64,000 bases of DNA, from NCBI GenBank assembly GCA_016714025.1, contig JADJOB010000001.1:186001-250000 (forward strand), given 5' to 3'. The notes under the pieces are model-generated. The model saw only the letters and a list, made by a program, of their open reading frames with translations. It did not search any database and was not told the DNA's origin. Source of the stretch: Saprospiraceae bacterium (GTDB taxonomy: Bacteria > Bacteroidota > Bacteroidia > Chitinophagales > Saprospiraceae). The position numbers and the translations under genes are program-made. Below are positions 45,605 through 52,863 of this stretch, piece after piece; the stretch's first letter is position 1; every line of letters begins with the position of its first letter.

Positions 45605-45960
45605 AATTTTAGGAGTCAGGGGTCAGAGGTCATCAGGAGTCAGTGGTCAGGGGTCAGGGGTGATCAGGAGTCAGTGGTCAGGAGTCAGTAGTTGTCCTTT
45701 GTCCGAGTTCCATAGCTATTCATCCCTCCTCCCCAACAGCCCCAAAATCAGTATTCAGGGGTCAGTATTCAGGAGTCAGTAGTTGTCCTTTGTCCGAGTT
45801 CCATAGCTATTCATCCCTCCTCCCCAACAGCCCTACAGTCTAACAGCCCAACAGTCCGTCCTACAGTCCTCCAGCCCTAAAATCAGTAGTTAGCCTTCAG
45901 TAGTCAAAATTAGCATTGCAGGATTGCAGCATTGCAACATTTCCCTATAGACTTCTTTTC
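45605..45960. repeat. Repeat spacer A with a perfect 64-bp duplication
   Basis: Made of phrases such as GTCAGGAGTCAGTGGTCAGG. A 64-bp block at 45679-45742 is repeated without a mismatch at 45770-45833 (91 bases apart). The block has an inverted, about 88-90% identical copy at 61528-61592. The end (about 45910-45945) holds ATTGCAGCATTGCAACATT-type phrases that also recur at the end of spacer B. No coding potential seen. Confidence 0.85.
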
Positions 45961-45993
45961 TAAAGACGAATTCACAATTGACTCAATCAACAA

Positions 45994-46470
45994 CTAGAGC
46001 AATAATTTATCCACTGTTTCAATTACCATTTGAGTATAGTCTTTATATGCATCTGGAAGTATTTCGATGCTGGTATCCAGGATCCAAAAGTTATGGGAGG
46101 AATGCGATTTATATTCTAAATAAACCCCACCCTGATCGTGGGAATCTGGTATTCCAAAAACTCTTTGTGAATCACTAAGAAATTGTTTTGGGAATTGACT
46201 CCACAACTTTTTGGCCTCGTTAAATTTTTCATTGGAACGTGATTCAAAATTGCCTTCATAAAATGAATTGTTGGAAGGATAATTATCATTGATATCCTCA
46301 AGCAACATGGAATCCGATAATTTAAAAATAGCGATGCACTTAGGGCCACTGCAAAAACCTCGAAATACTCCAAATACTAAATAATCATGTTCGGGTGGAG
46401 GACAGCACTCTTTTTCATCACATGAAGCAAGGAAAATTAAACCGATCAGAAAAAGCACCCAGTATTTCAT
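45994..46470 (-). CDS. Small lipoprotein of unknown function
   Basis: 158 residues from ATG 46470, chosen because it opens a lipoprotein signal (WVLFLIGLIFLASCDEKECC, lipobox Cys19). The mature part is Cys-rich at first (CDEKECCPPPEHDYLVFGVF) and contains GFCSGPKCIAIFKL; Cys content suggests disulfides or metal. No family recognised. Isolated between a repeat spacer and the oxidoreductase genes. Confidence 0.65.
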   Translation of the reverse strand: MKYWVLFLIGLIFLASCDEKECCPPPEHDYLVFGVFRGFCSGPKCIAIFKLSDSMLLEDINDNYPSNNSFYEGNFESRSNEKFNEAKKLWSQFPKQFLSDSQRVFGIPDSHDQGGVYLEYKSHSSHNFWILDTSIEILPDAYKDYTQMVIETVDKLLL

Positions 46471-46842
46471 CAGTGGATTTAAATTAAAACATATGAAAGT
46501 TATGATTGTTACATCCATGAAAGCTTACTTTAATTTAAATTCGGTGCCCTTACTCCTATGGAGTTACCGTTTTAAGTGCAATTTCCAGTACAAAAATCAT
46601 TTTGTGAGTTTGTGTTACTCAGACGAAACGAACTATAGCTATTCAGATTTACTAGCTTGAAATGGCTCGACCCTCTTTTTAATGCTTTCTATGAGTAAGA
46701 AGTCAACCATCAACTAAGCCTATGTCAAGCTGGAAGAATGGAAAATTCCAGTTCAATCTGACCCAGCTTCTAACCTTCCAACTGCCGATTCACACCTGGC
46801 TTCAATGAACCATTCTTTCTTTGCAACATTTAATTAATATAT
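46471..46842. other. 372-base intergenic region
   Basis: Lies between the divergent lipoprotein gene and the GltD-like gene. I see no gene, no terminator hairpin and no repeat. TATATTTG (46838-46845), a match to TAnnTTTG, overlaps the TTG start of the downstream gene. AT-rich promoter DNA is the simplest reading. Confidence 0.5.
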
Positions 46843-48660
46843 TTGTCGCGCTTTTTAAAAAGGGAACATTTGCAACCAACAGATATCAAAAATCCGGAGT
46901 ATTTTCATAAGGTAGTTGACTGCCAATACGCTTGTCCTGCCCATACCCCGGTTCCGGAATACATCCGCTTGATAGCGGCCGGGAAATATACCGAAGCCTA
47001 CATGGTTAACTGGGAATCCAATGTGTTTCCGGGTGTTTTGGGTCGCACCTGTGACCGGCCGTGTGAACCAGCCTGCCGTCGAGGTCGTGTTGAGGAAGAG
47101 CCTGTCGCAATTTGTCGATTGAAACGAGTTGCTGCCGATCATAAGGGAGACGTAAGTGTCCATATGCCGAAAGGTCCTTTTCCCCCAAATGGCAAGAAGA
47201 TCGCATTGATTGGTGGTGGACCGGCATCTTTGACCGTTGCACGGGATCTTGCGCCCCTAGGTTATGAAATTCATCTGTATGATGACCAGGAGTTTGGCGG
47301 TGGAATGATGCGGAGTCAAATTCCTTCCTTCCGTTTGCCGGATGAGGTGTTGTCTGAAGAAGTAAATTTCATCCTGAATCTAGGCATTCACACACATTTT
47401 AAAACTTATGTCAACAGCCTAAAAGAAATTCTTTCAAAAGGCTATGATGCAATTTTTGTTGGAACCGGGGCTCCAAAAGGAAAAGATCTGCCAGACTTAC
47501 CGGGTCGGTGGGATGCTAAAGAAAACATCCATATCGGAATCCAATGGTTGGCTAATGTGGCATTCGAGCATACTGCTAAAATTGGCAAGAAAGTAATTGT
47601 CGTTGGTGGGGGTAATACCGCTATGGACTGCTGTCGAACCTCACGCCGTTTAGGAGGTGAAGAAGTGAAAGTCGTAGTTCGGAGTCCTTTTTCAGAAATG
47701 AAGGCATCTCCCTGGGAGAAAGAGGATGCAATGCATGAAGATATCCCAATACTGGATTGTCATGTACCCAAATCATTTGTTGTTGAAAATGGACAACTCA
47801 AAGGCATGCGCTTTGAAAAAGTTAAGGCAATAAAAGACGATTCCGGAAAAAGAAAATTAGTCCCATCCGGTGAACCTGAGGTGTTGATTGAAGCGGATGA
47901 AATTCTACTGGCTATCGGACAAGAAAATAGTTTTCCATGGATTGAACGGGACTTAGGCATTGAATTTGACCAATGGGAAATGCCTAAAGTAGATGTATTA
48001 ACTCATCAATCATCCATTCCTAATGTATTTTTTGGTGGTGATGCGGCATTTGGACCAAAAAATGTAATCACTGCAGTTGCCCAGGGGCATCAGGCTGCAA
48101 TATCAATTGACTTGTATTGTCAAGGTAAAAATCTGACCGAGCGGCTTCATCCAATGGTCAATCTGGTTTCTCAAAAAATGGGAATTCACGAATGGGCATA
48201 CGACAGTAAAATTGTTGATGATCTTCGATACATCGTTCCACAGGCAGATAAAAAATTAACACTCAAAGACCGCAAGAAAGAAGTTGAATTGGGCTTTGAC
48301 CTCGAAAACGGATTTAAAGAAGCCCAACGCTGTTTAAACTGCGATGTGCAAACAGTTTTTACAACCAGTCGTTGTATTGAATGTGACGCATGTGTTGACA
48401 TTTGCCCAACGTCCTGCATTTCTTTTGTCGAAGATGGCGAAGAAATGGATTTGCGTACCCGTCTTTCTGCACCTGCAAACAATCTTACCCAGGATTTATA
48501 TGTTTCTGAAGTCCTGCCCACCAAACGGGTTATGGTTAAAGATGAAGATGTGTGTTTGCATTGTGGATTGTGTGCCGAACGCTGTCCGACAACTGCATGG
48601 GATATGCAAAAATATTTTTATCAAGTTACTAAAGCCGGTTCATGCAAGCACATTCTATAA
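46843..48660 (+). CDS. GltD-like NAD(P)H flavoprotein with two C-terminal [4Fe-4S] sites
   Basis: 605 residues. Starts at TTG 46843; a stop lies only four codons upstream and no ATG precedes the conserved N-terminus (FLKREHLQPTDIKNPEYFHK), so TTG is the best start. N-terminal Fe-S region (CQYACPAHTPVPEY, GRTCDRPCEPACRRG), FAD motif LIGGGPASLTVARDL, NAD(P) motif VVGGGNTAMDCCRTSRR, then a 2[4Fe-4S] ferredoxin end (RCIECDACVDICPTSC, CLHCGLCAERCPTTA). Resembles the small subunit of glutamate synthase and NfnB-like proteins, but there is no gltB; with KorAB next to it, it likely links the oxidoreductase to NAD(P)H. Its end overlaps korA by 19 bases. Confidence 0.9.
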   Translation: MSRFLKREHLQPTDIKNPEYFHKVVDCQYACPAHTPVPEYIRLIAAGKYTEAYMVNWESNVFPGVLGRTCDRPCEPACRRGRVEEEPVAICRLKRVAADHKGDVSVHMPKGPFPPNGKKIALIGGGPASLTVARDLAPLGYEIHLYDDQEFGGGMMRSQIPSFRLPDEVLSEEVNFILNLGIHTHFKTYVNSLKEILSKGYDAIFVGTGAPKGKDLPDLPGRWDAKENIHIGIQWLANVAFEHTAKIGKKVIVVGGGNTAMDCCRTSRRLGGEEVKVVVRSPFSEMKASPWEKEDAMHEDIPILDCHVPKSFVVENGQLKGMRFEKVKAIKDDSGKRKLVPSGEPEVLIEADEILLAIGQENSFPWIERDLGIEFDQWEMPKVDVLTHQSSIPNVFFGGDAAFGPKNVITAVAQGHQAAISIDLYCQGKNLTERLHPMVNLVSQKMGIHEWAYDSKIVDDLRYIVPQADKKLTLKDRKKEVELGFDLENGFKEAQRCLNCDVQTVFTTSRCIECDACVDICPTSCISFVEDGEEMDLRTRLSAPANNLTQDLYVSEVLPTKRVMVKDEDVCLHCGLCAERCPTTAWDMQKYFYQVTKAGSCKHIL

Positions 48661-50492
48661 TTAATGATTTTGTTATTCGGTTTGCAAATGTAAATGGTAC
48701 AGGAAGTGCGAGTGCCAATAACATGTTTGCAAAAGCAATATTTAGAATGGGCATACCTGTAAGTCCTAAAAATATTTTTCCATCTAATATTCAGGGTTTA
48801 CCTACCTGGTATGAAGTGCGTGTCAACGACCAGTTTTATCTTGGCCGTCGAGATGGCATCGATTTGATGATTTGTGTAAATCCGCAATCAATGCTGCAAG
48901 ATGTAGCGAGTGTAAAATCCGGTGGTTATTTTATTTATGACAATACGAAACCACTTCACAAGGAATATATTCGGGAAGATATCAATTATATAGGAATTCC
49001 ATTGACTGAAATTACCATTCAGGAATATACTGATCCACGTCAACGGATGTTGTTTAAAAACATCATTTATGTTGGTGCTTTAGCAGCATTAATTGATGTT
49101 GAAATGGATGTGTTGCAACAATTGGTCAACGAACAATTTAAAGGCAAGGAAAAATTAATTCAACCGAATCATCATGCCCTGGATTTAGGGTATCAATACA
49201 TTCATAAAAATTTTGCACATCCACTGCCCTATCGTTTGGAACGACGCGATCTTTTAAAAGATAAAATATTATTTGAAGGAAATGCAGCAACTGCATTGGG
49301 TGCAATTTATGGAGGAGCCACTGTAGCTGCATGGTATCCTATTACACCTTCCACTTCAGTAGTTGATGCATTTGCAGATTATGCTGCTGAATATCGTGTA
49401 GATCCTGAAACGAATGAAAATAATTATGCCATCGTCCAGGCAGAAGATGAATTGGCCGCAATGGGTATGGTCATTGGTGCGATGTGGAATGGTGCCCGTG
49501 CATTTACAGCAACCAGTGGTCCGGGTGTTTCATTGATGCAGGAATTTTTAGGACTTGCCTATTTTGCTGAAATTCCGGCCGTATTGGTTGATGTGCAACG
49601 TACTGGCCCATCAACCGGAATGCCGACTCGAACACAACAATCCGATATTTTAATTGCAGCGCACGCTTCCCATGGAGATACCAAACAAGTTTTATTGTTT
49701 CCGAGTTCACCAAAGGAATGTTTTGAATTTGCTGCCTTATCGTTTGACCTTGCAGAACAATTACAAACACCTATCATAATTCTGTCTGATTTGGATTTAG
49801 GAATGAATGATCATGTAAGCGATGCATTGGAATGGAAATCAACAACTCAATATCGACGTGGAAAAGTATTGACCGCTGAACAGCTGGATCAAATCGGACG
49901 CTTTGGTCGTTATTTAGATTCAGATGGTGATGGAATTCCTTATCGTACGATTCCAGGAACACATCCAACAAAAGGCTCCTTTTTTACAAGAGGTTCTTCA
50001 AGAGATGAATATGCAATTTATACGGAAGATGGAAATGCATACAAACGCAACATGGATCGTTTGTTGAAAAAATGGGAGACTATTAAATCCTATGTTCCAA
50101 AACCTGAACTCATGCAATCAGAATCGAATGCATCCATGGGCATGTTGTTTTTTGGAACCAGTCATTTTTCATCGGTTGAAGCCCGTGATTTACTTGCTAA
50201 AGATGGAATTGAATTGGATGCAATGCGATTACGCGCCTTCCCTTTTACACAAGAGGTATGTGATTTTGTAGAAGATCATGAAATTCTTTTTGTAATCGAA
50301 CAAAATCGCGATGCACAAATGCGGACTTTATTAATCAACGAACTTGAAATAAATCCGGACAAATTGATTCGCGTGTTGAATTACGATGGAATGCCAATCA
50401 CTGCTGCACATATTTACAAAGAGATCACCAATTATATTCAAAAAGAAAACAAGAGAAGCAAAGACTTTTCTTTTGAAATGAATGCCTCATGA
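48642..50492 (+). CDS. korA: 2-oxoacid:acceptor oxidoreductase, fused gamma-alpha subunit
   Basis: 616 residues. Residues ~1-190 are the gamma-type domain (FANVNGTGSASANNMFAKAI, GGYFIYDN); residues ~200-600 are the alpha domain (GNAATALGAIYGGATVAAWY, then YPITPSTSVVDAFADYA, FTATSGPGVSLMQEF, TGMPTRTQQSD). Such enzymes decarboxylate a 2-oxoacid with CoA and pass electrons to ferredoxin. The substrate (2-oxoglutarate or a branched-chain oxoacid) cannot be read from motifs alone. Overlaps the flavoprotein gene upstream and korB downstream (ATGA). Confidence 0.9.
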   Translation: MQAHSIINDFVIRFANVNGTGSASANNMFAKAIFRMGIPVSPKNIFPSNIQGLPTWYEVRVNDQFYLGRRDGIDLMICVNPQSMLQDVASVKSGGYFIYDNTKPLHKEYIREDINYIGIPLTEITIQEYTDPRQRMLFKNIIYVGALAALIDVEMDVLQQLVNEQFKGKEKLIQPNHHALDLGYQYIHKNFAHPLPYRLERRDLLKDKILFEGNAATALGAIYGGATVAAWYPITPSTSVVDAFADYAAEYRVDPETNENNYAIVQAEDELAAMGMVIGAMWNGARAFTATSGPGVSLMQEFLGLAYFAEIPAVLVDVQRTGPSTGMPTRTQQSDILIAAHASHGDTKQVLLFPSSPKECFEFAALSFDLAEQLQTPIIILSDLDLGMNDHVSDALEWKSTTQYRRGKVLTAEQLDQIGRFGRYLDSDGDGIPYRTIPGTHPTKGSFFTRGSSRDEYAIYTEDGNAYKRNMDRLLKKWETIKSYVPKPELMQSESNASMGMLFFGTSHFSSVEARDLLAKDGIELDAMRLRAFPFTQEVCDFVEDHEILFVIEQNRDAQMRTLLINELEINPDKLIRVLNYDGMPITAAHIYKEITNYIQKENKRSKDFSFEMNAS

Positions 50493-51541
50493 GTTATATA
50501 AAACCAAATTTCAGACATCCGGAATTACCTGTAAATAATTTAGGGTATAAGCGAAAAGATTATGAAGGTTCGTTATCAACCCTTTGTGCCGGATGTGGGC
50601 ATGACTCCATATCAGGGGCCTTAATTCAGGCATGTTTTGAATTAAACATTGAACCCCATCGTCTAGCTAAACTTTCAGGCATTGGTTGTTCGTCAAAAAC
50701 ACCAACCTATTTTTTAGGCAATTCACATGGTTTTAATTCTGTACATGGCAGAATGCCTAGTGTTGCAACTGGTGCTAATCTCGCCAACAGAGACTTAATC
50801 TATCTTGGCGTGTCAGGAGATGGGGACACCGCTTCCATCGGAATGGGACAATTTGTGCATTTAGTTCGACGCAATTTAAACATCACTTACATTGTAATGA
50901 ACAATGGTTGTTATGGTTTGACGAAAGGACAAGATTCAGCAACTGCAGATAAAGGATCTAAAAGCAAAGCCGGTTCAACCAATCTATTTCAGAATATTGA
51001 TTTACCAGGTTTAGCTATGGAATTGGGAGCAGGATTTGTAGCTCGTAGTTTTTCTGGTGATAAAGTGCAATTGATTCCTTTAATCAAAGCTGCTTTGGCG
51101 CATCCTGGTTTTGCGCTCATCGATGTGATATCTCCTTGTGTAACATTTAACAACAATGTTGGTTCTACTAAATCATATGATTATGTTCGCCATCATATTG
51201 ATGCAACGGCAACTGTAGATTTTGTGCCCCATGCATCTGAAATTAAAACCGATTATGAAGCAGGTAGCAACAAATTGGTCACCATGCACGATGGTTCACT
51301 CATTAAACTCAATAAGTTGCAAGCTGACTGGGATCCAACGAATCGCGATTCGGCAGTACATGCATTGCATGAAGCCAATAAAAATGGTGAAATTTTAACA
51401 GGTTTGATCTATATCAATGAAGAAAGTCAGGAGTTACATCAAATATTAAATACAACAAAAAAACCACTCAACGCCTTAACCGAGTCTGAATTGTGTCCTG
51501 GCGATAACGCATTAAAATCGATTAACGAAAGTTTACGTTAA
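50489..51541 (+). CDS. korB: 2-oxoacid:acceptor oxidoreductase, beta subunit
   Basis: 350 residues. Thiamine diphosphate subunit: LCAGCGHDSISGAL, IGCSSKTPTYFLGNSHGFNSVHGRMPSVATGANLANRDL, SGDGDTASIGMGQFVHLVRRNLNITYIVMNNGCYGLTKGQ (GDGD and NN..Y TPP-Mg motifs). Cys residues near the start coordinate a [4Fe-4S] cluster in this family. Together with KorA it forms the ferredoxin-dependent oxidoreductase; the flavoprotein gene would connect it to NAD(P)H. The gene ends 18 bases before the 79-bp repeat array. Confidence 0.92.
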   Translation: MSYIKPNFRHPELPVNNLGYKRKDYEGSLSTLCAGCGHDSISGALIQACFELNIEPHRLAKLSGIGCSSKTPTYFLGNSHGFNSVHGRMPSVATGANLANRDLIYLGVSGDGDTASIGMGQFVHLVRRNLNITYIVMNNGCYGLTKGQDSATADKGSKSKAGSTNLFQNIDLPGLAMELGAGFVARSFSGDKVQLIPLIKAALAHPGFALIDVISPCVTFNNNVGSTKSYDYVRHHIDATATVDFVPHASEIKTDYEAGSNKLVTMHDGSLIKLNKLQADWDPTNRDSAVHALHEANKNGEILTGLIYINEESQELHQILNTTKKPLNALTESELCPGDNALKSINESLR

Positions 51542-51558
51542 ACTTTAATAGAGTTTGT

Positions 51559-52177
51559 CCCGCAGATCTCGCAGATTTACTCTGAAAAGATTTCCTTTCT
51601 GCGCTTTTCTGCGAAGTCTGCGGGACAATTAGAATTTCCCGCAGATCTCGCAGATTTACGCAGAAAAAATTTCCATTCTGCGCTTTTCTGCGAAGTCTGT
51701 GGGACAAAAAGAATTTCCCGCAGATCTCGCAGATTTACTCTGAAAAGATTTCCATTCTGCGCTTTTCTGCGAAGTCTGTGGGACAAAAAAAATTTCCCGC
51801 AAATCTCGCAGATTTACGCAGAAAAGATTTCCTTTCTGCACTTTTCTGCGAAGTCTACGGGACAAAAAGAATTTCCCGCAGATCTCGCTGATTTACGCTG
51901 AAGAGATTTCCTTTCTGCGCTTCTCTGCGAAGTCTGCGGGACAAAAAAAAATTCCCGCAGATCTCGCTGATTTACACAGAAAAGATTTCCATTCTGCGTT
52001 TTTCTGCGAAGTCTGTGGGACAAAAAGAAATTCCCGCAGATCTCGCAGATTTACGCAGAAAAAATTTCCATTCTGCGCTTTTCTGCGAAGTCTGCGGGAC
52101 AAAAAATATTTCCCGCAGATCTCGCAGATTTACGCAGAAAAGATTTTCATTCTGCGCTTTTCTGCGAAGTCTGCAGG
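51559..52177. repeat. Tandem array of eight 79-bp hairpin repeats
   Basis: Units start at 51559, 51638, 51717, 51796, 51875, 51954, 52033 and 52112, always exactly 79 bases apart. Each unit is a 66-base imperfect palindrome (CCCGCAGAT...TCTGCGGG ends) plus a 13-base spacer such as ACAAAAAGAATTT. In the palindrome three blocks pair: CCCGCAGAT, TCGCAGA and CGCAGAA with their counterparts, separated by short mismatches. Copies differ by scattered base changes but have no indels. Because 79 is not a multiple of 3, no reading frame continues through the array; the ~69-codon frames on the minus strand are artefacts. It lies between korB and the GxxExxY gene, so it may also block read-through. Function unknown. 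Confidence 0.93.
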
Positions 52178-52208
52178 ACAAAAAGAATTTCCTTAAGGTC
52201 TTGCAGAA

Positions 52209-52586
52209 TTATAGTTTATTTACTTTCCTAAATATGGCTTTTTCTATTTCGACACAATTAAAATTTACCAACAAACCTAATTTCATTCCGGATAATTTCA
52301 AATAGGTCAAAACTTGCTTATGATGAACTTCTGCAAGGTTTTCAACGGATTTAATTTCAATGATTACTTTGTTTTCAACGAGTAAATCAATTCGAAATCC
52401 CACTTCCATTTTGACTTCGTCATAAATCACTGGCAATGGCACCTGACAATTTACAATTAAACCATCTTTGCGAATTTCATGTTTCAATGCGGCTTCATAT
52501 ACCGTTTCCAATAATCCCGGACCCAGTGTACGGTATACCCTAAAAATAGCTCCTCTTAATTTATAGGTAATTTCATTTTCTGTCAT
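52209..52586 (-). CDS. GxxExxY family protein
   Basis: 125 residues, the standard size. The name motif is GPGLLETVYEAALKHE near residue 22. Further pattern is VGFRIDLLVENKVIIEIKSVENL, which resembles a PD-(D/E)xK nuclease fold core (FRIDLLV...IIEIKS, with acidic and Lys residues). Known: function unproven, often found beside repeats and in Bacteroidota intergenic regions. The gene ends ~30 bases from the 79-bp array. The 277-base spacer upstream of its start holds no gene. Confidence 0.85.
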   Translation of the reverse strand: MTENEITYKLRGAIFRVYRTLGPGLLETVYEAALKHEIRKDGLIVNCQVPLPVIYDEVKMEVGFRIDLLVENKVIIEIKSVENLAEVHHKQVLTYLKLSGMKLGLLVNFNCVEIEKAIFRKVNKL

Positions 52587-52836
52587 ATCGACTTAATTGA
52601 AAATTTTTCTAAACCTAATTTGCAAACCGCAAAAAATTTAGTGGTGGTTCATAGTTCTCCATAGTTTTACAAAAATAGACTGATTCGGACAGCTTAATGT
52701 CAAATTATCCGGTTAAAATCGTTTACCTTATTGGGCACCCTAAATCCAATCAGTACGTTTTTAATGCCTCCGGATTGCTGCAAGAACAACTTTTGGTTCA
52801 ATACCAACAAACTGAATGAATTTTAAAAATAACCGA

Positions 52837-52844
52837 TACCTTTG
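52837..52844 (+). promoter_or_regulatory. Putative -7 promoter element (TACCTTTG)
   Basis: Matches TAnnTTTG and ends 19 bases before ATG 52864 of the YfhO-like gene. Confidence 0.5.
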
Positions 52845-52863
52845 AAGTTCATATTCCTTCATT

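Noticed and set aside
45605..45960. Insertion sequence or mobile element in the repeat spacer
   Set aside because: No transposase frame and no terminal inverted repeats; only short word repeats and a local duplication.
46843..48660. Glutamate synthase small subunit (gltD)
   Set aside because: The flavoprotein core matches, but there is no gltB, extra ferredoxin-like cysteines are present at the C-terminus, and the neighbours are korA and korB.
51559..52177. CRISPR array
   Set aside because: The units are conserved throughout, including the 13-base spacers, and no cas genes are present in the window.
51577..52181. Several overlapping minus-strand frames of about 69 codons with near-identical peptides
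   Set aside because: They arise from the 79-bp repeat read in shifting frames. A period of 79 cannot keep one frame, so these are artefacts of the repeat and not a protein family.
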